The notes under the pieces were generated by a model. It was given only the letters and a program-made list of their open reading frames with translations, was not told the origin of the DNA and ran no database searches. A DNA stretch of 64,000 bases from Bythopirellula sp. GTDB lineage: Bacteria; Planctomycetota; Planctomycetia; Pirellulales; Lacipirellulaceae. Position 1 is the stretch's first letter; each line of letters opens with the position of its first letter. The stretch lies in NCBI GenBank assembly GCA_028285205.1, contig JANQQA010000122.1, positions 1 to 64,000 on the forward strand, written 5' to 3'. Of the stretch, positions 44,691-53,295 are shown piece after piece. Made by a program: the position numbers and the translations under genes.

Positions 44691-46478
44691 ATGCGCCAAC
44701 TTGTTGCATTCTTCAGTCTCTCCCTGCCGTTACTCCTGCCCACACCTGAGTCGATCGCAGAACCGACCGCCGCGCAGCTGTTACCCTCGTCGGTCGTCCT
44801 CTATGCAGACACAACGTCCTCAGCCGATTTGCTCAGTGTTGTGCTCGATCATCCACTCCGGGAAAAACTCGAGTCGCTGCCCCAGTATCAGCAGTGGCGC
44901 AAGGGTGAAGATTATCGAAAGTTGAGTATGGTCGTGAAACTGATGGAGGCTCAACTCAAGACTCCGTGGCGACCAGCGCTCGAAGAACTGGGCGCGGGTG
45001 GAATTCACTTTGCACTCGACGGAGCATCCCAGAGTCCTGTGGTGCTCGTGAAATCTGATGACGAAGTGCTGTTGGAGAAAGCGAAGAACGCGATTGTCAA
45101 CCTCGCTTTGATGGGAGCCGCGGGCAACCGGAAGACGAAGCCATTCAAATCCGTCGACTATCGTGGCGTCGAGGCTTATCGTTCGCAGAAAGCTCACTTT
45201 GCCATTGTCGACAAGTGGTTGATTCTGACCAACTCCGACGAAGTTGGTAAAAACATCATCGACCGCATGTTGGACGGATCGGAAGACTCTCTAGCCGACG
45301 ACAAGCAGTTTCAGACTGCCCTTGCTAATCGTCCAACGAACGCACGAGCGTGGGCGTATGTCGATCTCAACACGATTCGTACGGCAGGAGTTGCCGAGCG
45401 GCTATTGGGGGGCAAGTCGCAGAATCCAGGGGCCGAACTGATCCTTGGCGGCGTGCTAGAAACACTCCACCAAACCCCCTTCGCGACGGCAAATCTCACT
45501 GCTGCCGAGGATTCCGTAGCGTTGGCGGTCAACGTACCCCACGATGCCAACTGGATTCCCGAGAAGCGCGAGTTCTTCTTCGGACCCGAGCACGGCAGCC
45601 CTGCTCCGCCACCAATCGCTTTGCCCGAAACCGTCCTGGAAGCGCGAGCGTACCGCGGGGTCAGTGGCATGTGGCTCCACGGACCTGATCTGTTCAACGA
45701 CGAAGTCAACGCCCAGTTGGCGAAGGCGAACAGTAATCTCTCAACTCTGTTCGGAGGTAAGCCCTTCGCTGAGGAGATCCTGGGCGCGCTGGATGGCGAG
45801 TTGCGATTGGTGGTCGTTCGCGAAGAGCACAACGACGGGATGATTGCCGACTCGGCTGTGAAGCTGCCCGGCATCGCGGCGATCGCAAGATTGAAGGATC
45901 CTGCAAGCACGCAGCGATCGCTGCGAATCGCCTTTCAAACCGCTGTCGGTTTCGCCAACCTGATTGGCGCGCAACAAGGCCGACCGCCCTTGGAACTTGA
46001 AACCCAACGCAGCGATGGCCGAGTGCTGCTATCCGCCGCCTACAGCCCCGAAGATCTCGTCGGCGATGAGCAGATGGAAATGGCCGCTAGCGGCGCTGGC
46101 GTGCTCCTCCAGCTTTCGCCGACGGTGGGCTTCGCGGAAGACTCGATCGTGCTCGCTAGCACCCGCTCGCTGGCGATCCAAGTACTGAATCAAGTCGCAG
46201 CAGGTCCACAGGAATCCAAAATCGCTTCGACGATTTCAGGGGTGACCAATTCCGCGCTGCAAATCCACGCCGAACCCTTGCGACAAACTTTGGCTGAAAA
46301 TCGCGAACGACTTATCACCAACAACATGCTCGAAAAGGGGCACGACCGCGCTGCGGCTGTCGGCGAAATCGATGGCTTGCTGACGATCCTGGAATTCTTC
46401 GAGCGCGGCGACGCCAACCTGACCGTCGACGACGATCAACTGGAACTTTCGGTCCGTCTCACCGCAGCGAAGGAGTAA
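44691..46478 (+). CDS. Exported protein of unknown function, first gene of a DUF1800 operon
   Basis: The protein has 595 residues with a signal peptide of about 23 residues (MRQLVAFFSLSLPLLLPTPE). The mature part starts with a domain (PSSVVLYADTTSSADLLSVV) that resembles DUF3352-like exported proteins, and several helical stretches follow. It has no membrane helix after the signal. ATG 44691 has GGAGG 8 nt upstream. Its stop is 5 nt from the next gene, so it is co-translated with DUF1800. I do not assign a function. Confidence 0.75.
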   Translation: MRQLVAFFSLSLPLLLPTPESIAEPTAAQLLPSSVVLYADTTSSADLLSVVLDHPLREKLESLPQYQQWRKGEDYRKLSMVVKLMEAQLKTPWRPALEELGAGGIHFALDGASQSPVVLVKSDDEVLLEKAKNAIVNLALMGAAGNRKTKPFKSVDYRGVEAYRSQKAHFAIVDKWLILTNSDEVGKNIIDRMLDGSEDSLADDKQFQTALANRPTNARAWAYVDLNTIRTAGVAERLLGGKSQNPGAELILGGVLETLHQTPFATANLTAAEDSVALAVNVPHDANWIPEKREFFFGPEHGSPAPPPIALPETVLEARAYRGVSGMWLHGPDLFNDEVNAQLAKANSNLSTLFGGKPFAEEILGALDGELRLVVVREEHNDGMIADSAVKLPGIAAIARLKDPASTQRSLRIAFQTAVGFANLIGAQQGRPPLELETQRSDGRVLLSAAYSPEDLVGDEQMEMAASGAGVLLQLSPTVGFAEDSIVLASTRSLAIQVLNQVAAGPQESKIASTISGVTNSALQIHAEPLRQTLAENRERLITNNMLEKGHDRAAAVGEIDGLLTILEFFERGDANLTVDDDQLELSVRLTAAKE

Positions 46479-46483
46479 TCGGC

Positions 46484-47872
46484 ATGTCCGTAATCGCTGA
46501 AACATTAAGTCCAGCTCACGCGTGGCAGACATGGAGGCCTTCGGCCGGTGATCAATGGGATCATCGAAAGGCTGCACACCTGTATCGACGAGCCGGCTTC
46601 GGCGCATCTCGCAAACAACTCGACGAAGCCGTCGCACTTGGTCCGCAGCAGTGTGTCGAGCGATTGCTGGACGCATGCGAACCGGGTCAGCCCGACACTG
46701 CCGCCTTCGATGCCGAGATGACGAAGATGGCTGCTAGCCTCGCTGCTGGCGACCCAGCCGGTTTGGAACCTTGGTGGCTGTATCGGATGCTATTCACTCC
46801 GGCACCGCTGAGAGAATGCATGACGCTTTTTTGGCATGGCCATTTTGCCTCCAGTGCCGCGACGGTAGATAGCGCCGCGATGATGGTGACGCAGAACCAA
46901 ACGTTACGTGAACACGCACTCGGAAAGTTCGAAACACTGGTCCAAGCCGTATCGCGTGATCCGGCCATGCTCACGTATCTCAATTCCACCACCAACGCCC
47001 GCCTGCACCCCAACGAGAATTACGCTCGGGAAGTCATGGAGCTGTTTTGTTTGGGCATTGGCAACTACACCGAACGCGACATACAAGAGGCCGCTCGATG
47101 TTTCACCGGATGGGAGATCCGTCGCGGCAAGTTTAGCTTCAACAAACATCAGCACGATTTCAACACAAAGACAATCTTCGGACAGACGGGAAATTTCGAT
47201 GGGGACGACGCCGTCCGCATTATTCTACAGCAGCAAGCAGCGCCCCGGTTCATCGTCCGCAAGCTGATCAACCATTTCGTTTGCGACCAGCCGGTCTCCG
47301 ATGAGTTGATCGAGCCGCTAGCCGTGGAGTTGCGCGACAACGACTTTCACATTCAGCCGCTGGTGCGTCGCATCTTGACGAGCCGCTTCTTCTATTCGTC
47401 AGAGAGCATTGGCCAGAAAATCCGTAGCCCCGTCGAGTTGGCGATCGGCTTGTTGCGCAGCCTGGAAGGGACCGTCGGTACGATTGCGCTCGCACAACAT
47501 CTGCGACCGCTTGGCCAGCGAGTGTTCTTTCCGCCCAACGTGAAGGGCTGGGACGGTGGCACCACCTGGATCAATGCGACCACACTGATCGGTCGCGTCA
47601 ACCTGGTGACGAAACTGATGCAGAATCAGAGCGTGCAGTATGCCGGCAGCTCGATCACCGAGTATTTCGATCGGCAGCTGGCTGAATCCGATGAGCATCG
47701 CCCCGCAGCTCTCGTCGAATCCTTGGTCGAGTTGCTGTTGGCCGTTCCACTCACGGACACCGCGCAACGAGAATTGATTGCCTTAGCGAAGCACAATCGC
47801 CAGGATCTCGGCCAAGCTGCCAGCGAAGTGTTGCTCACACTCGCCGCCTTACCAGAGTTTCAGCTGAGCTGA
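46484..47872 (+). CDS. DUF1800 family protein
   Basis: This 462-residue protein shows the DUF1800 pattern: an N-terminal HLYRRAGFGASRKQLDEAV, the LFWHGHFASS motif, NARLHPNENYAREVMELF and the ARCFTGWEI element, then VKGWDGGTTWINATTLIGR near the end. The ribosome site AAGGAG is 8 nt upstream of ATG 46484. It lies 5 nt after the exported protein and 243 nt before a DUF1501 gene. DUF1800 and DUF1501 genes are neighbours in many planctomycetes and are thought to belong to one envelope-related system; the activity is unknown. Confidence 0.9.
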   Translation: MSVIAETLSPAHAWQTWRPSAGDQWDHRKAAHLYRRAGFGASRKQLDEAVALGPQQCVERLLDACEPGQPDTAAFDAEMTKMAASLAAGDPAGLEPWWLYRMLFTPAPLRECMTLFWHGHFASSAATVDSAAMMVTQNQTLREHALGKFETLVQAVSRDPAMLTYLNSTTNARLHPNENYAREVMELFCLGIGNYTERDIQEAARCFTGWEIRRGKFSFNKHQHDFNTKTIFGQTGNFDGDDAVRIILQQQAAPRFIVRKLINHFVCDQPVSDELIEPLAVELRDNDFHIQPLVRRILTSRFFYSSESIGQKIRSPVELAIGLLRSLEGTVGTIALAQHLRPLGQRVFFPPNVKGWDGGTTWINATTLIGRVNLVTKLMQNQSVQYAGSSITEYFDRQLAESDEHRPAALVESLVELLLAVPLTDTAQRELIALAKHNRQDLGQAASEVLLTLAALPEFQLS

Positions 47873-48115
47873 GGATGTTGAACAGCAAGTGAAGAGTGAA
47901 GCACGGTATTGCACCCGACCTACAACTAACAGGAAGAAACAGAGAGAACAGAGTTCGCCGCACTTGATGTGATTGTTTTGGCGCTGTTTGGCCTTGATTC
48001 GATTGACGTCGATCAACGCTTGCTCCACAAACTTCTCCGCTTCCTCCGCGTTCTCCTGTTGATATTCCTTACCGAAAAAGAAATAGACTGTTCGTAGCAC
48101 CAAAGGAACCCGGCA
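47873..48115. repeat. Intergenic region with purine-rich low-complexity stretch
   Basis: A 243-nt gap between DUF1800 and DUF1501. The minus strand is rich in GAGAACGCGGAGGAAGCGG-type words (plus strand near 48020-48065: cttctccgcttcctccgcgt), a spacer style seen in many planctomycetes. On the plus strand AAACAGAGAGAACAGAG near 47935-47955 has the same flavour. A minus-strand frame here is a by-product. The end carries the AAAGGA ribosome site of DUF1501. Confidence 0.5.
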
Positions 48116-49363
48116 ATGTCTTTCACACGCCGCAGATTTCTAGCCACGGGCGCCGCCTCAGCGGCCGTCGTCTCAGGATCAACCCACGTGCCCGGAATGC
48201 TGCTGCAGGCCGCGGCCGCGCAAAGCGCAGCATCAAGTACCGAAAGAGTGCTGGTCGTTGTGCAACTTTCGGGTGGCAACGACGGCCTCAACACCGTCGT
48301 TCCCTACGCTGACGATGTGTACGCACGCAATCGATTTGAAACCAGAATCGGTGCCGGCACCGTCCACAAGATCAACGACTATCTGGGGTTCCATCCGGCA
48401 ATGGAAGGCATGCATCGGCTGTTCCAGGAGCAGCATCTATCGATCGTTCAGGGAGTTGGGTACCCGAACCCGAATCGTTCTCACTTCGAGTCGATGGATA
48501 TTTGGCACACCGCACAACCAGCAGCAAATCGCATCAGCCGACAATCGGGTTGGTTAGGAAAATACCTCGATGCACGCAGTGAAGCAGGCGGCGATCAGTC
48601 CGGTGAAGAGGTTCTTGGCGTTCACCTGGGCGCCGATGTCCAACCACTCGCACTCGCGGGATTGAATGTGCAGGTCCCGTCGATTGGCTCGTTCGATGAT
48701 TTTCGTTTCGATGAGTTGGGCAACCGTCGGTTGGAGGCGGTACGTGAGCGGCTGATTGCTGCCACTTCGGCCCAATCGGATGCGTTGGTCGACCATGTCC
48801 GCGCAGCAGCGCAGACAGCACTCGCTTCGAGCCGCCGCGTCCGTCAGGCGATTCATCGCGCAGACAGTTCTGCCGAATACCCACGAACTGATTTGGGCAA
48901 GAAACTGCGCGGCATCGCCCAGTTGATCCACGCCGGATTGGCGACCCGAATCTATTACGTCACGCTCGATGGCTTTGATACCCATAGCCTGCAAGCCGAG
49001 TCGCACGCAGGTTTGTTGACCGAGCTGAGCGGAGCTGTGACCGCTTTCGTAGACGATCTCGCCAAGACCGGTCATTCGAAACGAGTACTACTAGCATGCT
49101 TCAGCGAGTTCGGACGCCGCGTGAAGGAAAACGCCAGCCGAGGTACCGACCACGGCGCCGCCGCCCCGATGTTCCTGGCAGGCGGAAGTCTCCGCGGCGG
49201 AATCGTGGGCAAGCATCCCAGTCTGACCGACCTGGACGATGGCGATCTGAAGTTTCACACCGATTTCCGTCGTGTGTATGCCAGTATCTTGGAGGGTTGG
49301 CTCGGCGTGGGGAGCGAGCCAATCCTTGGCGGAAGATTCAAGCCAATGGATGTCTTCGCATAA
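48116..49363 (+). CDS. DUF1501 protein with Tat signal
   Basis: The 415-residue protein begins with a twin-arginine signal (MSFTRRRFLATGAASAAVVS; RRRFLA). The DUF1501 fold (sulfatase/alkaline phosphatase-like superfamily) is shown by VVVQLSGGNDGLNTVVPYAD, GVGYPNPNRSHFESMDIWHT, and ACFSEFGRRVKENASRGTDH with GAAAPMFLAGG. The start is ATG 48116 with AAAGGA upstream. It follows the DUF1800 gene and probably works with it, after export in folded form. Confidence 0.92.
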   Translation: MSFTRRRFLATGAASAAVVSGSTHVPGMLLQAAAAQSAASSTERVLVVVQLSGGNDGLNTVVPYADDVYARNRFETRIGAGTVHKINDYLGFHPAMEGMHRLFQEQHLSIVQGVGYPNPNRSHFESMDIWHTAQPAANRISRQSGWLGKYLDARSEAGGDQSGEEVLGVHLGADVQPLALAGLNVQVPSIGSFDDFRFDELGNRRLEAVRERLIAATSAQSDALVDHVRAAAQTALASSRRVRQAIHRADSSAEYPRTDLGKKLRGIAQLIHAGLATRIYYVTLDGFDTHSLQAESHAGLLTELSGAVTAFVDDLAKTGHSKRVLLACFSEFGRRVKENASRGTDHGAAAPMFLAGGSLRGGIVGKHPSLTDLDDGDLKFHTDFRRVYASILEGWLGVGSEPILGGRFKPMDVFA

Positions 49364-49462
49364 GGCGATCACGGCCAACATATTGAATGCACTGCCACGA
49401 AAAGCGCAAAGAATCACAAGAGCACTTGGCACGTCCTTCTGTGACGTTTGTGTTGCTTGTGG

Positions 49463-50407
49463 CTAAGCGCTAACCGGATCGCTATTCTCGGGCAAGCATT
49501 CGACGTAAAACCAGTTGTGAATCGGTGCCAGGATCTCTTGCACTTCAGTCACGAGTTGGTCGTCGAGGGGTTCTTCCAGCCAATCGCACCATTGAGCGAC
49601 ACGATCAGGATTTGCAGAACCGGTAATGCACGTGACCATATCTTCGTTGGCCACCGAGAACTGAAGCGCCAATTTGGCGATATCGACCCCCGCCGCGGTA
49701 CAATGGTCCGCCGCCTGTTTGCAAATCGCTCGCACCTCGGGTGTCGCCAGATGCCATTTGGGGAGCGGCGCATTGGTGAGCAGTCGCGCGCTGAACGGCG
49801 CGGCATTCATCACCCCGATCGATTTGGCTTTCATCTCGTCGACCAAATCGGCCAACATCGTGTTCTGTAATGTGTAGTGATTGTACGACAGAATCACGTC
49901 GATGTCGGCGTGGGCAGCCGCCTCGCGAAAGACCTTCATCGGGTAGCCCGACACGCCGATGTTTTTGACTTTGCCCGCCTGCTTGAGTTTGTGGAGTTCG
50001 GGAATCGTCTCGTCCCAGATCTGTTGCATGTCCACGAACTCGATATCGTGACACAATATGATGTCGAGGTACTCTTGCTTCATCCGCTCCAGGCTGATGT
50101 CGACGCTTTCGCGGACGCGTCTCGCTGAAAAGTCAAAATGAAGTGGTGCATAGCGACCCAATTTGGTGGACAGATAGTAGCTGTCGCGCGGCACACCCTC
50201 CAGCGCGAACCCCAGCAGCGACTCGGAGAGACCTCGACCGTAGTAGGGCGAAGTATCGATCAGGTTCATGCCCCGATCGAGCGCAACCTCGACACTCTTG
50301 AGCGCTTCGCCCAAGTCGATCTTGCGGAACTCCGCGCCCAGTGATGAGGCGCCAAACGAGAGCACCGATACATCCATGCCTGTGTTGCCGAGGGGTCGTC
50401 TTTTCAT
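49463..50407 (-). CDS. Aldo/keto reductase
   Basis: NAD(P)H-dependent carbonyl reductase or sugar dehydrogenase. The 314-residue protein has the catalytic tetrad: Asp51 and Tyr56 (NLIDTSPYYGRGLSE), Lys82 (STKLG) and His120 (IILCHDIE). The family signature GNTGMDVSVLSFGASSLG is at the N-terminus. It resembles the L-fucose/L-galactose dehydrogenase-like branch. ATG 50407 is chosen because the MKRRPLGNTG start fits the family; the longer frame reaches 50455. It diverges from the zinc dehydrogenase gene, with 173 nt between starts. Confidence 0.88.
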   Translation of the reverse strand: MKRRPLGNTGMDVSVLSFGASSLGAEFRKIDLGEALKSVEVALDRGMNLIDTSPYYGRGLSESLLGFALEGVPRDSYYLSTKLGRYAPLHFDFSARRVRESVDISLERMKQEYLDIILCHDIEFVDMQQIWDETIPELHKLKQAGKVKNIGVSGYPMKVFREAAAHADIDVILSYNHYTLQNTMLADLVDEMKAKSIGVMNAAPFSARLLTNAPLPKWHLATPEVRAICKQAADHCTAAGVDIAKLALQFSVANEDMVTCITGSANPDRVAQWCDWLEEPLDDQLVTEVQEILAPIHNWFYVECLPENSDPVSA

Positions 50408-50580
50408 GGTCGAATTGATAGGTGGTGGAATCTGCGGAAACAACGAACCGGCCATTCTAAGCCATTGAGACCTAAGCGATAAGTAATTGACTCTCGAGAA
50501 TTCCTGACTCGCGGGTCACGTCCGCGGAGATTACAATCTAGGGCTTCGATCACTCACCCAACGTAAAAGAGAAACCAGTC

Positions 50581-51714
50581 GTGCCCGAAACTGTGCGTGC
50601 CCTGCGGCTCAATGGAACCGAGTACATCGACCCTGGAAAACCAGATGGGTCGGTCACGCGAAACCTCGCGTTAGAAGACGTAACGCTCCCCGAGCCCACC
50701 GCAGGCGAAGTGATCGTCGAACCGTTGTTCGTCGGCGTGTGTGGCTCTGACAACAGCGCGAGCACCGGCAAGCCAAACTTCTCGTGGGTCGAACGCCCCC
50801 GCACCATCGGCCACGAAACGAGCGGACGGGTCGTCGGATTCGGCCCAGACACCGAAGGCGCAGGCGGACTGCAAATCGGTGATGTGGTCTGCACGATTCC
50901 CATGCGCGGGTGCAGCGATCCGCGTTGCACCGGTTGTCGTCGGGGCCGACCCAACTATTGCCGCAAGAAGCGAATCTACGGCTTTCACCGTGATGGCGCA
51001 ATGGCCGAACGCATGATTGTCAACGTCGAGCGCTGTATGCCGCTCGCCGAGGGACTCACGCCTATCGAAGGCGCAGTAGTTGAGCCGCTGTCTGTCGTCG
51101 CGCAAGGGATTCACCGCAAGGCAAATATCCAGCCGGGATTGGATGTTGTCGTTTCCGGCTGCGGAATCATCGGCCTGATGGCGGCGGAACTCGCCCGCGC
51201 GGCAGGTGCTCGTGTCGCGGTGACGGGGATCGAGCGCGATCGACAAGTACGCCTGAAGTTGGCCCAAGATCGCGGCTTCATTCCGATCGTTGTTTCTGGC
51301 GAAAACCCGCTGCACGAGCAATTGGCTACCGGCATCGAAGACTTGGACGGCCGCCGGTTTGGCAATGCTTACGAGAACGGAACCGTCGATTGCTTAATCG
51401 AGTGCTCTGGGTTTCCACCAGCGCTAGGGTCGGCAGGGTTGTCGGTGCAACTGGAAGGCCACATTTGCGTGATCGCGACATTTGGCTCGGACGTCACCTT
51501 CGGCGCGACGGCATTCACGCGCTCCGGCCAATCGATGCAGGGTGTCATGGGTTCCAACCGCGAAGATTTTGAGACAGCACAGGCATTGCTGCAGCGGGGC
51601 GTGTTCCCGGTCGACGTTTATTCGCAGCAGTATGCATTCGATCATGTGCTAGAAGCGATGGAAGACTCGATCATGGCCAAGACTCCCAAAGCAATCTTGG
51701 CCATCAACAGCTAA
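50581..51714 (+). CDS. Zinc-dependent MDR alcohol/sugar dehydrogenase
   Basis: The protein has 377 residues. Catalytic zinc ligands are Cys54 (GVCGSD), His78 and Glu79 (GHETSG). The structural zinc site has four Cys (111, 116, 119, 127). The NAD-binding motif GCGIIGLMAAELARAAGA follows. The start is GTG 50581. It lies 24 nt before the SDR gene, so the two form an operon, divergent from the aldo/keto reductase. A polyol or sugar substrate is likely but not determined. Confidence 0.9.
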   Translation: MPETVRALRLNGTEYIDPGKPDGSVTRNLALEDVTLPEPTAGEVIVEPLFVGVCGSDNSASTGKPNFSWVERPRTIGHETSGRVVGFGPDTEGAGGLQIGDVVCTIPMRGCSDPRCTGCRRGRPNYCRKKRIYGFHRDGAMAERMIVNVERCMPLAEGLTPIEGAVVEPLSVVAQGIHRKANIQPGLDVVVSGCGIIGLMAAELARAAGARVAVTGIERDRQVRLKLAQDRGFIPIVVSGENPLHEQLATGIEDLDGRRFGNAYENGTVDCLIECSGFPPALGSAGLSVQLEGHICVIATFGSDVTFGATAFTRSGQSMQGVMGSNREDFETAQALLQRGVFPVDVYSQQYAFDHVLEAMEDSIMAKTPKAILAINS

Positions 51715-51738
51715 CAATCTCTTCCGGTAGGAATCCCA

Positions 51739-52767
51739 GTGGTACGCATATTTATTACCGGCGGCACCGGTTGCATCGGCGCGGCAACGATTCATAAACT
51801 AATCACGGAACACGGCGACCACGTCGAACAGATCTTGGTCGCGAGCCGTTCTAACAACACGGGCCAACTAGAAATCTGGTTCGACGATACGCTGCCGCAG
51901 CTGATCGGCGAGGGGCGCATCGCCTTCGCCAAGGTCGACATCGGCAACCGGCAACTGCTCGACGATACGCTGCAGGAATTCCAACCAACGCATCTGATCC
52001 ATTTGGGGGCTCTGCAGAGTCCCGACTGTGCCTCGGATCCGGAAAAAGGTGTCGCGATCAATGTGACCGGCACGATGAATCTGTTTCGAACGATCGCAGA
52101 TTCGAAGCTGCCGCTGCAGCGGTTTGTGTTTGCAAGTTCGGGGGCCGTGTACGGCAAGCGGGCGATGTACGCAGGTGATACCGTCCCGGAAAACGCCCAA
52201 CTCGCCCCGCCAAATTACTATGGCGTATGGAAAGTCGCCGGCGAGCACTTGGCAGCGCTGTTCCACGAAGAAACCGGCATCCCAACGGTTTCGCTTCGAC
52301 TGAATACGACCTACGGCCCAGGTCGCGACCAGGGGATGACGTCGGCACCGACGAAAGTGATGAAGTCGCTCGTCCTCGGTGCACATCAAGGCGAAACACT
52401 ACCGTTTTACATGCCTTACACCGGTCGCGAAAATTACCATTACGTCGAAGATGTCGGCGCTCATTTCGCCGGCGTGTGCATTTTGCCCTTTGGAGGATGC
52501 CAGGCCTTCAACATCAAGGGAAAGACCATCGAAGTCGCTGGATTCTTGGAAACGATTCGCGAGGTGGCGAGCGAATTAGGCATCGGCAAGTTCCTCGAAA
52601 CCGGCATCGGCCCAGACGCCACGCCCAACCTGTTTATCTGCGACCTCGACGATACCGCCATCGAGCAGGCATTCCCGGGGCTACCGCGCACAGAAATTGC
52701 CGAGGGCATTCGGCGGAGCTTATCGAGGTTCCAAGAACTTGCTGCACGCGGCAAGGTCGCACTGTAG
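51739..52767 (+). CDS. NAD-dependent epimerase/dehydratase-like SDR
   Basis: This 342-residue extended SDR has the N-terminal nucleotide motif ITGGTGCIGAATIH and the catalytic YxxxK (Tyr-Gly-Val-Trp-Lys, in PNYYGVWKVAGEH). The nearby SSGAVYG is the usual Ser/Thr element. The start is GTG 51739 with TAGGA upstream. It follows the MDR dehydrogenase by 24 nt. Sugar-nucleotide or sugar-acid conversion is an inference from the family and its neighbours. Confidence 0.88.
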   Translation: MVRIFITGGTGCIGAATIHKLITEHGDHVEQILVASRSNNTGQLEIWFDDTLPQLIGEGRIAFAKVDIGNRQLLDDTLQEFQPTHLIHLGALQSPDCASDPEKGVAINVTGTMNLFRTIADSKLPLQRFVFASSGAVYGKRAMYAGDTVPENAQLAPPNYYGVWKVAGEHLAALFHEETGIPTVSLRLNTTYGPGRDQGMTSAPTKVMKSLVLGAHQGETLPFYMPYTGRENYHYVEDVGAHFAGVCILPFGGCQAFNIKGKTIEVAGFLETIREVASELGIGKFLETGIGPDATPNLFICDLDDTAIEQAFPGLPRTEIAEGIRRSLSRFQELAARGKVAL

Positions 52768-52793
52768 CGATCAAGCCATGGCGTCGGCGCTCG

Positions 52794-53234
52794 TCATTCT
52801 AGGCCCGCCACGAACCACATCCGTTGCACCACGGCAAAGAACAGCGCGGAACTCCAGCCGAACACTAGCAGTCCAGTCATTGCTTGAATCGCACTCAGGA
52901 GCCGCCACGGGGGTCCTTCGATGACCAGATCTCCATATCCGAGCGATGCGAAGGTAACCGTCGAAAAATAGGCGGCTTCTTCGAAAGACCTGACTTCACC
53001 CACGTCGGGTAAGAGTATGTACACCGCAGCCCAAACCGAGATCTCAGCCACGTGCAAGAGCAACAGTACCGTGGCAGTCCAGCAAAGGACTCTCATCGGA
53101 CGTAGTTGTTGTAGATTGCTGCCGGCGGAATCGCTATGAGTGATCAGACGTTGAATCCACCACGTAGTTCCCACCCCGTGAATCACGACCGTAACGACGG
53201 TCAGCAGGACTCCGACGAGAATGGCGGGGATCAT
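52794..53234 (-). CDS. Two-pore-helix potassium channel-like protein
   Basis: The 146-residue protein has a first hydrophobic helix (about 4-22), a second (about 49-76), a pore region with the filter SLGYGD (97-102), and a final helix (about 111-138). The start ATG 53234 is chosen because the longer frame (to 53456) would overlap the RND gene and begin with a non-membrane stretch. It is the second such channel in the window and is encoded 61 nt downstream of the RND pump gene on the same strand. Confidence 0.7.
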   Translation of the reverse strand: MIPAILVGVLLTVVTVVIHGVGTTWWIQRLITHSDSAGSNLQQLRPMRVLCWTATVLLLLHVAEISVWAAVYILLPDVGEVRSFEEAAYFSTVTFASLGYGDLVIEGPPWRLLSAIQAMTGLLVFGWSSALFFAVVQRMWFVAGLE

Positions 53235-53295
53235 GGGTTCGCGTAGGGGCCGAAGAAAATGGAAGTATGCGAGATTACGGGAAGATATCGAGCGG

